Part shown: positions 13,750 to 24,700 of the stretch, piece by piece
Numbering within the stretch: position 1 is the first letter of the stretch
Layout of the letters: each line of letters starts with the position of its first letter
Assembly: GCF_002443255.2 (NCBI RefSeq)
Contig: NW_019211455.1
Span: 58,027,164-58,091,163, forward strand
Length of the DNA: 64,000 nt
Source: Varroa destructor
Lineage: Eukaryota; Arthropoda; Arachnida; Mesostigmata; Varroidae
Direction: 5' to 3'
Program-made: the position numbers and the translations under genes
Notes under the pieces: model-generated
Database searches by the model: none
What the model was told of the DNA's origin: nothing
The model's input: only the letters and a program-made list of their open reading frames with translations

Positions 13750-15523
13750 AAAATGTCTCTCTTAGCCTATTTTATACCGAAAAGGTTTAATGCGTCTACC
13801 CATGTATTCGTTGATTGAACTGAGGATAACAACAGCGGGCCGCGCTATTAGCGAGCGACCAAAAGATCGTTTCACCTGGTAGCGTTGCCGTTGCCGTTGC
13901 CAGAGAGAAGCTGTCTACACAGATTACGAAAATTCACCCAATCTATACAATTGATCTTATAGAGAAAATCCGAATAGAATATCTATCTATTTGATCGCTG
14001 ATAATTTTCTAAAGATTACTATTGACTTTTTTGATTGCTTTCCTCATCAACCATATACCATTATATTACACTGCTCGTTCAGATCACTAAAATGTAATGA
14101 ATATAGTTATCAAGATCAGCATATGGTCCTAGCATTTGTTTTGGACCTAAGTCGGGCTTTGATACTGCACAAAAAAAAAGTAAGCGATCGATTAGCTTGC
14201 AGACGCTTTCGTTTTTTTTTTTTTCTGTTACAAAGAGTATAGTATCAAATCTATCGAGGTAGGAAATAGTTAATGATCGAACGATGAATAATTTGTCGTG
14301 ACAAATCGATAACTGCAGGCGCCATAGCCAGTGATGATGTATTTCGCCATTAAGTTCCGATGACAGTCATTCATTCATAAAAGGTTTGAGTGATACTCTC
14401 AAAGCAAAACCTACTCTATGTGGACCGAATGTGGGGCTCAATCCTGACGATAGGACTAATTGTTGCCCACATCAGATCATTACCTGCCAGTAAATGTCAA
14501 TGCCTCTCTTAGGCTCCACAGTAGTAGATTAGACTGAAGCGATGTTATGTCTATGGTAAGGCCGAAGATTTTTTTTTTTTTCTTTTTTCTTTCAAGCATT
14601 TCTCTAGTTGCTGCTTCTATTTACGAACCTGTATTTTCCCTATGTATCCTAAACGAAACCCTGCTGCAGCTGCGCCAACGATCACTTGCTACAACTATTG
14701 GATTGATGACATTGTTAGTCGCAACCCGGTCTATCTTCCTGTCGGATTCTTCATCTCGCGGGGAGATACACTGAATCCCATGTGGGTTTTACCTTCCGCT
14801 TTTCCAAGGCACACGGTGATGATCTTAGCTCGATGGGTTCATTGTTCCTTTTAGGAGAATATTCGATTAACTTCTGCCATCTGGAATTTTTCCTAATTGT
14901 CCTGCTTTGACTGGCTAGCAGCATCTCCAATATTTCTTTTCTCTCCACTTCGTCTTTTTGTGCCAGTGTGTTTTAGACTAATGATGCTATTGTTCGACAT
15001 TCTCATAGATGTATTGAACAAAATCACGGAGGAACGTGCTTATTGCCCCTATGAGTTTCCGTTTGAGGGGGCCCAACGCCGCCTTGGTAGAAGTGTAGGT
15101 CGCTTCCGCTGTTTTACAGGATAAACTGCTCCGGGCGCAACTAAACTGCTGTAGAAATGCAGAACTATCAGCATCTCGTTGCCTTTTTCTCTTTACGTGG
15201 TCTGCAATATACACTTTCCATACATACGTTGATCGATGAAGAGATACGTATATGTTCCTATTTGTAGAAAATCTAAGACGTAGGTGCAAGTTTCCCATCA
15301 CCCCTATCTATTAGAAGCTTATGAGTACGTTGCAGAGAAAAACGATAAAGATCGCTTGTGACTTTTATAGTATAAAAGTTGTGATCATGTAATTTGGAAA
15401 TGGCCAGACAGGATTACCGGCGCATGGTTGCATGCTATATCGGTTTCATCACATCATATGTACGTCGCGGACTATGTGCATCCGCACAAGATGTGCAGAA
15501 ATATGTTTCAGGTACCATATAGC

Positions 15524-15554
<31 letters not shown>

Positions 15555-17100
15555 CTGCAACGCCATCGTCGGGCAGCCTTTCTAATAAAACGTACCGATT
15601 TTCAAATTTTAGATTTTTGAGTTTATGAATTCACACAATATAATTTTATTTTTCCCAACAAAAACTTTTTTCAAAACAAAACAAACAAAAACAAACATAG
15701 TACACACCATCCTCTATCAAGGGGTTTGCTTTGCATTCTTGAATCCGGATATTATTTTTCACAGCCATGTATTTTTAGTTAGCCACGTGTACAACTAGGC
15801 TTTTCTTATTAAGGTCTTCTAAGCATTATAAACTTAAATAATAAGTATCAGAGTACAATATTCTATATTCCAATAACAATTTATCGAATTGTTTCAGCCG
15901 TAACAGATATATATATATGTAATGTAATAAATTGTTTTATGAGAAAATTAATATACTTCATCAACAAATCAACCGTGCAAAGACCTTACGTTTTAAAATT
16001 TAGCAGCTAGGTAGTTATCCTATTTAGATATTGCTATTAAGGTCAGCGCTAAAACAATGTAGCTCGGTTAAGGTGGAAGAACGAAGACAAATTTATTATG
16101 TAATGAGCTTGTTTAGCACTAGATGTAGACCATTACAGAATATTAACTGACTCTATCGCCAACAATGTCTTTTTAAGGGTCTTACTTTCAGTATCTAAGC
16201 CGTTAGGCATTGCTTCAGACAGATTGCCTAGTTCCTAGCACGAAAAGAAGTGTGTACGCCTGTTTCGAACCGAGACCACCATGGTTCTCTTAGTATAGTT
16301 TGAGAACTCGTTATCATTAGTCTACCATGAACTTTACAGTCTGTCAGTCGGTAGAAAGAGCCCGTCAGTTGTCATCGTCTGCTGGTCGTTGTTTATTATT
16401 GATTTTAGTGATCGACATCTCGTCTGTCATTTTAAAGGAAGTTAAACAAAAAAAAGCAAGCGCTAGTTAAGAACTTCACACACGTAGGTTAGCGGTAATT
16501 CGTCATTTTCACAGTTGAACTTCTAAGCCTGTACGACTTTGCACTTCGAATGAAGATCTAAAGGGTGATTACTTTTCATGACAGCGATTAGTGACTGATA
16601 AGTGTAAGTGCTATGGTTTCATGCGTTCGCCGACAATGTCGAGATACGTGCACCCGCACTCTGGGCCAAAAAAAATGGCGATTTCCCTTCGTGTTTGTAG
16701 TTCACAGAAAGAGTTTCCGAAAAAAAACAAACTTTTTTTTCTCCTGTCTGTAAATTACACGTTGAGTATATTCAATCCCGTCTGCGCCATCTTGTGTCTG
16801 CGTGCTTCAAACATTTCGATATAATTCATTTCGCTAAGGGCCAGCGGAACCCGATTCAATGACGTTTCAAATTCAAGTACTAGATTTCATTAAAGTCTGT
16901 GCACACATTGTCCCCGTGTGGTACAGGCAGTGTGTGAAGTACGGGTTGAATCGCTTGCCAGCAGGCACTAGACGCTAATCTGTGCATATTGGCAGTAAAG
17001 TGTTTCTCTGGAACTAGCGAAAACATTCCGTTCAATTTGTGCCGTATCAAATCAATTACGGCGAACGTTGTACTGTTGTTATTTGCGAACATAATTTAAG
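13750..17100. other. Stretch upstream of the lipocalin gene, no supported gene
   Basis: The lipocalin promoter should lie just above 13705, but no TATA box or initiator stands out. Poly-T runs occur near 14211-14225 and 14569-14590, and an (AT)n run at 15528-15554. Open frames of 65-104 codons overlap on both strands at 14.5-15.3 kb without matching splice sites. A 70-codon ATG-started frame on the minus strand (17092-16880) reads plausibly but has no support. Confidence 0.4.
15528..15554. repeat. (AT)n microsatellite
   Basis: About 27 bases of alternating TA. It generates spurious Tyr-Ile repeats in overlapping frames. Confidence 0.95.
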
Positions 17101-17143
17101 ATAACAGTGCTCAATATCTTCTTGGGCAACATGAATCCACATA

Positions 17144-17184
17144 ATCTAATCTCGAACGGTATATATGACCGGTCGAGATTAGAT
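17144..17184. repeat. Inverted repeat, 17-base arms, 7-base loop
   Basis: The arms ATCTAATCTCGAACGGT (17144-17160) and ACCGGTCGAGATTAGAT (17168-17184) are complementary except for one position. The loop is ATATATG. It lies about 670 bases upstream of the intronless open frame at 17849, too far to call it a promoter element. Confidence 0.85.
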
Positions 17185-17848
17185 CATAATGATGATATAT
17201 ATATATAGAGTTTCTCAAGATAAAATACTGAACGACACAACTTGTCTGAACATATCTGCATTCTATGCGCAATCAGCTCCTGGTTAGTTAAGCAGCTCAC
17301 TACAAATAGACGTCGTTGCCAACTATGGAATACCCGGCTGCGACGAGCTTTCATTATATACTAACACAAAAGAAGTTACAGAGCTATTCATTTTACATGT
17401 ACTACAATTAACGACAAGGTAAGAGACAACGTAATCATAGCCTAAATATGTCTAAATCGGTTAGGCCAAAACCCTTTGGCGGCCGTGCGGCCTGGACTGT
17501 TCAACTAACGGCTGAAAGAGCCAGTGGTCGCTGATTTAAGTTCCGCCCTCGGCCTACACCACGCTTATGACGAAATCAAAGGTAAAGCAAAATGCTTTGA
17601 ATATTTTTTAACTTCTTTTGTTTAATAGGCGTTACGAAAATTGTCAATAATACCTATTAAACATCAGATTTTTGGAAATTGATGAATATAGCATTTATAT
17701 ATCAGGACAAAGAGTGACAAACAATTCCCTACAAAATAGCTAACTCACCGAATACTGCAGCAAGTTGACTTCTTTTTTTTTTATTAACGTCAATTACAGT
17801 TCGCTCATTGAACACAGGTTACTTCTCCGTAAAATTTGTGTAGGTAAC

Positions 17849-18649
17849 ATGTCAGGACGGAATAATACGCACTCATCAACGTCAGGACAACTAGCAGAGC
17901 TTGAAGAACGAAAAGCGGACTTTGGATTGGTAATTACGCGTCGACGAAAGTTCGCTGTGTTCAGCTCGATAGAATGCACTAACTTGGAAAACGCTATCGT
18001 TGGCGCCCTATCAATCCTACTGGAGAAGTTCCACTTCGATACGAACGTTACCCAGTTGACGGTAAGCGGCTGCATTATAGCTGTGGCATATAAGGACCTA
18101 AAGCAGTACGTCCTGCTAGGCTACCAAGGCCCAACAGTCAGTATGCTGTTAGTCGACGCTTCACTTCAACAGGTCTGTAGGCAAAACCTGGTTGAAACTA
18201 TGAATGCTGCTACGTTGAGCGTCTGGGAGCCACCCCAGCTCACGTCGTATTTCGTAGCGGGGTTTCTTGTGGGCGTTTGGAATAACAATTTCGAAGCTCA
18301 AATAGAGATCGATTCAGGTCCGACGTGCGAAACCTACATAAAACTGACTAACGCATTTGTGCTTGATGTGCTGAACAGAAAATTCCCTGCTGGGGCCTCG
18401 AAGGCAAACCTCAAGGACGCGATTACCTTCGTCGAGCAGAGCATTCAACAACAAATGGACAGACTCAAATGGCCTCTGGGAAACTTACATGCACTAAGTA
18501 TAGCTGGTATACTTGATGTTTACTCCGGTGGAAAACCAGAACTCATTATTGAAGCCGAACAGATACTTAGTGTAACCGCGTTCATGTGTGAAACTCTTGA
18601 AGCTGAGGGAATTCAAAAACGCGAAAAAAAAATTAACTTGGAGCACTAA
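17849..18649 (+). CDS. Uncharacterised intronless protein, 266 aa
   Basis: I do not recognise this protein. A single uninterrupted frame runs from ATG 17849 (MSGRNNTHSSTSGQ) to the TAA at 18649; the frame is open about 28 codons further upstream, but that part has no ATG. It is too long to be chance at this base composition. Residues 15-40 are charged, and a hydrophobic stretch follows (SGCIIAVAYKDLKQYVLLGY, about 75-95). A W-rich middle (VWEPPQ, about 130; VGVWNNN, about 145) leads to a helical-looking Q/E-rich C-terminal third ending in a lysine-rich tail. There is no signal peptide and no clear membrane segment, so a cytosolic or nuclear location is likely. The lack of introns beside multi-exon neighbours suggests a retrogene or an acquired gene. 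A possible AATAAA lies at 19323, about 670 bases downstream. A polypyrimidine/AG acceptor just before the ATG could mark a 5' UTR exon. Confidence 0.65.
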   Translation: MSGRNNTHSSTSGQLAELEERKADFGLVITRRRKFAVFSSIECTNLENAIVGALSILLEKFHFDTNVTQLTVSGCIIAVAYKDLKQYVLLGYQGPTVSMLLVDASLQQVCRQNLVETMNAATLSVWEPPQLTSYFVAGFLVGVWNNNFEAQIEIDSGPTCETYIKLTNAFVLDVLNRKFPAGASKANLKDAITFVEQSIQQQMDRLKWPLGNLHALSIAGILDVYSGGKPELIIEAEQILSVTAFMCETLEAEGIQKREKKINLEH

Positions 18650-19570
18650 ACAGTTCAGCTCAATCAACCAGATACCAATAACGCGCGGTTCAATTGGAAT
18701 GGAAAAGATCATTGCACCGGTTGCAAACGTCGTCAGTGTACATTGCCATTCCCGTCAGATGCGGGCGGGAATTATACACAAAATGAATGATTTGATGATA
18801 AGTAAGACGTGAAGATTATTTCCACAGTGGATAGCATCGAAACATCTTGTCGTGTTAAATATGTTTTTAAGAAGTGAATGATATAGTGCCATTGACGTAC
18901 GTAGGATCATAGCGTGCATGTGTTGAACTGATCGGAGGCTTAGTGTTATTTAGCACGGGTAGCTGCCCATCTGCCCAAATTAGTTAAAAGGAGAATGTTA
19001 CAAAATTTGTATGTATTTGTTGGAAATATGATTACGATCCACTGGTTATTATCTACTGAGAGTACTAGAAAGTTAGAATTGCTAAAGTCTTCGCTTCCCA
19101 CCGAAAGTAACACGGTTTAAGATTACTACAGAAGGTCTTTCATACCGTATTTTCTGGCTTATTTTATCTACTCGAGTACTAACGCTGCATGAAATGCTCT
19201 TCAAGTTCGAACCAGTAGCTCTGTCAGTATCGGTTCGCATGCGGTACTCTAAAAACACATTATACGCTTTTGGTTCATTTTTAATACGCCTTGCCTTATC
19301 TTAATGGCTGGTGTGTACGCTCAATAAAAACACAGACCTTTACGAAAACAGATTGTATATATTTGGCACGTGTAATTTACCGACCAAAGTTACCGTCAAA
19401 GTTAGTTTTATCTAAAGCATTTTGATTTTTGGCATTACGTGACAATAAAATTTAATTCGCAGATCTCGTGTACGGCGCAATAGTTCGGCGTATACCGAAT
19501 CGAAACTAAACCGCTCTGTGGCCCACCCGTGTAGTAGAGAAACATAAGCATAGATCCATAAAAAGATCCA

Positions 19571-19605
19571 CCGCCATATGCAAGTATAGTACTTGCATAT
19601 GGCGG
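19571..19605. repeat. Perfect inverted repeat, 16-base arms, 3-base loop
   Basis: CCGCCATATGCAAGTA (19571-19586) is followed by TAG and its exact reverse complement (19590-19605). The loop is too short for a comfortable RNA hairpin but suits a DNA cruciform. It is intergenic, between the 266-residue frame and the 3' end of PLOD. Confidence 0.95.
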
Positions 19606-19984
19606 GTGTTGAGAATGTATGATATTATCAAAATATATATTAATACGTTTGCGATGAAATCATTTTAACAATGAGCAAGAAAACGATTTCACCACGGTCT
19701 GGCTTGATCCATGACCGATTGAATCACTTCAGTAAAGATATTGCAACTTAAATGAGATTCTCGCATACTACAACGCTAGGCCAAAGTGTCTTATCAAAAT
19801 TACATTGCCTAAACGACGGCCTGAAGTATAGCTGTGTGACCTTCTTTTTCCATGACGAGGCCCACGGTCGGTAAATAATCGAACCGTCATCAATGACGGT
19901 AACATTGTTGTTATATGAGGCCACTTGCGTGAGCAAGCCACCATTTTACTGATAGAACGAATTTGTAAAAAACGTTTTTAGTTA

Positions 19985-20482
19985 ATGTATGCCGTGCGGG
20001 ACTTTTGCAAAGGTGTTGAGTATCCGCCTTTATTTCTTTGGCACAGGGCGAGTCGTTTGTTTGACGTGGAATACATACAAGTCTTCTATCTAGCGCTTAT
20101 TGCCGGCCGGTTTGTAGCGGTTGAACTAAAGAGGTCGTGCGCTTTTTCTAAGTGGTGTACATTTACTGGCGTACTTATAGCGTCGTATATCATACAACAT
20201 CACAATGCAGACTTTAGAATCTATGAAGATTTGAGTTTCATGCATGTAGCCTGCGAACACTATTTTGATGACAGCTACAGCTCCGTCCTTTTGTTATTTA
20301 CAACACCGTCAAAATCTGGCCCCATATTATATAATCTTAGCTTTGTAAATATCCAGCATGTAGAAGATTCAAATGAACAGAACAAGAAATTAATACAGGT
20401 ACACAAAAATGAAGAAAAGCATTTTCTAGAAGTTAGTCTTCTGAATCACGATCACCGCAAGAGGCATCTACGATTTCGGTAA
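19985..20482 (+). CDS. Uncharacterised open frame, 165 codons
   Basis: ATG-started, intronless frame ending 210 bases from the convergent PLOD stop. The N-terminal half is hydrophobic (YIQVFYLALIAGRFVAVEL, about residues 30-50; VLIASYII, about 63-70) and the C-terminal third is rich in K, H, E and N. I recognise no domain. At this base composition roughly one frame of this length could arise by chance in the window. It may also overlap the PLOD 3' UTR in antisense. No splice or poly(A) evidence favours it. Confidence 0.25.
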   Translation: MYAVRDFCKGVEYPPLFLWHRASRLFDVEYIQVFYLALIAGRFVAVELKRSCAFSKWCTFTGVLIASYIIQHHNADFRIYEDLSFMHVACEHYFDDSYSSVLLLFTTPSKSGPILYNLSFVNIQHVEDSNEQNKKLIQVHKNEEKHFLEVSLLNHDHRKRHLRFR

Positions 20483-20692
20483 GAAGCTAAGCTGATCTGA
20501 GTTCAAGTTGCTTATTGCCCATGTAGGCAAAAATACTCTCGCTTATGTCTTATATCGGTGCTGATAAATATACGTCGTTTTCTTTATGAGTGTTTTTCTC
20601 GAAAATGGGACTAGAACCCCTTACGTTCGCTAAAATGAGTTTTTACAAAGACAGTCTCGGCTCCGTACTTCTAGATGGTAAAGTTCTTCCAG

Positions 20693-21700
20693 TTAAGGAT
20701 CCACAAAGGACACCATGATGTATCGGGTACCATTCGTTGTGCGGAGTCCTTCATGGTAGTGGGTTAGCCGACCTGGATGAAGGAGAGCCCAGCCTGAGGG
20801 CGAAGAAGTTACTGAACAGTTGTACCTGTAACAGACAATTAGTCAAATGAAAACGTTTCAATGTTTTTGCTGAATGCCCAGTCTAAATGACTGTTTAATG
20901 GCAGTGATCCCTGTAAGCTTTTAAATGGAGTTTCTTGACCAAACTTACCTGATAAATCTGCTTCCACCGCCCTCAAAGTCAACACCGACCTGGTTGAGGG
21001 CTAGGTTAATCGTATACGTCGACGCATCATGGTGAGGTCTCAAAGCTGGCTGTTCATCAGGCCGATAGCGAACTACAAAATTCATAATCGCTTTTGGCGG
21101 GTCATGAAAATAACCTGCAGTTACCCACAAAAATAAGCCTTCTCAGGTGGGTACATATAGCTCAGTTACCCTGACTAGAAATGTAGTTATAATTTTGTTC
21201 CTATGCCATTCCAACCTCACATATTACATGCACCATTCATTCTCGTATTGCTTTCTCAATCTAATCATGCAATGCTCTGGGCTTTACTATCGAAATTCAG
21301 CTGTTACATGCTGCGATAATCAAAAATGTTTGGTAGTGGAATAAATAGAATTCAGTGTACCATATTTATATAGTACATACCGGTAAAGACATGCTCCTGA
21401 ACTGGTCTTACATACTCGCGTAAAAAATACAGCCACTGGGGTTCCAGGCCAACCTGCCGCATATGAATGTCCCGTGTTGGCACGTTCTCGTATCCCCCTG
21501 CCAGGCGAGGGTCCTATCAAGGAAACAGTGCCTTGTTATTGTGACCCACCAACGTACAGCGACTAAGTTATCTCAAACAAGATGAAAAGCAGTAGGCTAT
21601 ATTTATCATTTATCCAAAGAAGGAATTGTTGCTAGGGCACATATCTCTGTATAAATCTAAGTATCAGTTGTAAAGCTCCTTATATAGAAAACGCTGTTCT

Positions 21701-21740
<40 letters not shown>

Positions 21741-24700
21741 TTGATATTTTAAACAAATTAGCTTAGCTTTTTTTTCACAGTTTTATAGTAACATAATGAG
21801 AAGCCAGGATGATGGACGTAAGAACATAGCGGAATAAATATCAAGGTCTTGTTTTAAAATACAACTTACCGAATTCGTTCCATCAGACCATTTGCCAAAC
21901 GCTTCCATAATTTCGATCAGATGACGGCAAAACGTCGGGCTTGCGATCGGGAACCAATAAACATCGGTACACGGCTGTGAATCCCGTAGTAAAAATGTAA
22001 CAGTTTACAGTCCTGTATGAAAAGTAATTTCGGATTAGCCCAATAACATTACAGCGGACATCGACTCTCACCTGTAAAAGTGTGCCCGAAATATTACGGA
22101 AGATATTCTGATAATACGCATGGATATAGCGTTGTTCCCATGCGCGCTGGTTTTCATAGATTTCATAAAAGTCAGGATGGGTCCGTGTGTAGTCGAAGTT
22201 TTCGGGGTTGATAAGAAATCCAAAATCTTCAAGGTTATCCACCCACATAAATACACCCTGAAACAAATTTGATATCAAAAGACGTGCACGATTTAGCAAA
22301 CGTTGACGCTTCGCACAACAACTATAATGCAATGATTTACGTCGCAAACCTGCTCCTATCATCCTTATAGGATTCCCATAACAGAACGTTCAATCAGGGT
22401 TAGTCTACTTTAATTTGAGACACTTCGTTTAACTTTTATTCCGATCAAAGGAACTCTTTAGGGCTTAGAGTAAGTGGGAAATACAGTATTTATATATAGC
22501 CATTATCACAGGTCTTCGTCATACCCCTTAAGGTGTTTTGGGTTTATTTGCGCTTAGAAGTATGAATCATTTAAAAACATTCAAGTTCTTTTACAACTAG
22601 CATTATGCACTAAGTTGCCTATTTCACACCTAGATAATACTGACTTCATCTACACACTAGCTCGCATTTAGGACTCAATAAAATCCCAAGAAAATTTCTG
22701 GGTAACCCAGTATCTCTAGGAGATTTAGAGTTTTACGCCTGGTATTGCCACTACTAGGGAATAAAAGGTACTCTAAAAATTTCTATCAGGCGATTTGCGA
22801 AGAGGGTGGTTGGGAACTATATAAATTCTTTCTGACCATTATTTCTAAATTGCTATAGTGGTTTTTTAGATGCTTCACGCATCGTAAGAAACTGAACAGA
22901 AAGGTAGCCTAGGTTCGTGAAACGTGCATGTTTTCTACTTAAAGAGTTTCATATAACTTAATTCGATATCTCGGACACGCTATTATCATTGCATGAACTT
23001 CAAAACACATCTAAGTAGCAGAATTACTAACAAATTACAAACAAACTAAGAATTACTAACTAGCAATTTTTTCAATATAAAAATGTGTATATTAGCTTTA
23101 GCTATAATATAATAAAAATGTGGGGTAGCCCCTAAGGTAGCCAGGTCAAAGTTTTTCATCAACAAAACAGCACTTGAATAGTAGAACAATCAATGTGGGA
23201 AAACCCACCTGATCTCGAAGGTTTCTACAGAACGCCATGTCTGGATCCAAAGCGCCATGCACGTACAGAGGAGGGTTCTTCATGAGGATGGACGCCTTCA
23301 CTAAATACACTTCATTAACAAACGGTACATTCCATATGCCTCTGAAAATACAGCAATATACTTTAAGAGCTGCGCTTCCGCTTTGATTTAGAGTTAATTC
23401 AGGGCAACTGGGAAGCTAACAGTTGCTGAACTCTATATACGGCCATTATTTTCATTTTTATTCACTTCTAACACAATCCGACACAATAAACGTGCACGTA
23501 AAGTATTGTTTCGGTTACGTGCTGCCTAATTGATTGTTGCTTTTTATCAGTGTACTCTTTCAAGTACTATTGATAGTAACTAATACTTGGACATCCAGAA
23601 ATTCTGACCTCTTCTCGCCTGTGACAATCTCCATATAGTCGTGACTGCGTGCGTAATAGCCTTCAGACGATAAGGCACCCCAGAAGTTGGACCATGCCTG
23701 TCCAGACCGAAGTACCATCGGAGCAATGAACAATCGGTCCTTAGCAATCAAGTGTTGAAGAACCTGAATACATCATATGTGTAAAAAAAAACAGCAGAAA
23801 CTTCAGTAAATACGCTACTGGTACCTAACTAAAACTAAAGTTCATGCTTGTCGTATAATAAGTATTACAAACTCTGCATCACGGCCAGTTCCAAGGAATC
23901 GTTCGAGGCATAGGGGTAGGTACAAATAGAACAAGGCGACTCGACTCACGGCAGCCATGCTGGCGCAACCGGCACGCTTTCCCTGCTGCTTCCCAAAAAC
24001 TCCATTGTCAACTGTACTACTAATACTGGACTAACAGTGCCTCGTGCCTGACATAAAGAAGATCTGTACACTTTTGAGATAAGCGAGACATATTTATTAG
24101 TCAGCCTTGCCTTTTCTAATGAAGCTATTAAGCAATATGTATTATTCTCTACTTCATTGGCATATTCCGTATGAAGGTCACCATTTAAGTCATATAAGAA
24201 AGTACATACCTCATGAGCATTATTTAAATAGAATAAGCGATAACAAACCTTTGTGTTCTCTAAGTGGACAAGGGAATCAAGGTTTAAATAATACTCGCAT
24301 CCATTTGCAAGACATGATTGCCTGAAAAAGGTACCACAGATTTTGTTAGATAATCCATCGCTAAAAACAGATGTAATTAAAGCAAGATGTAGGCAAGACT
24401 GATCACACAATCGTAAATATTGCTATACCTAAACATTTACTTTTCAAAACTACGGTGCGGTAATCCTTTGTTTGAACCACTGTTCTTAAGCTATAAGTTA
24501 TATAATATAATATTAGCATTTATGAATCAGAGCTATTCGTGTATTACACATATTTTTTGCATTTACGAAAGCTCATTTTTCTAGAGCGTTTTCCATCGAT
24601 ACATACAAAGCTGCGTTGCGAGCTTTCCATTCGGCCAGATCGTCTATTGATTTAACCTCGACCTTGGCATAGTCCTGAACTTCAGTCTTGAAAAAGATGC

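Noticed and set aside
19195..19230. GTTCGAACC resembling a tRNA B box
   Set aside because: Flanking bases do not pair to make a T stem, and no A box lies at the right distance.
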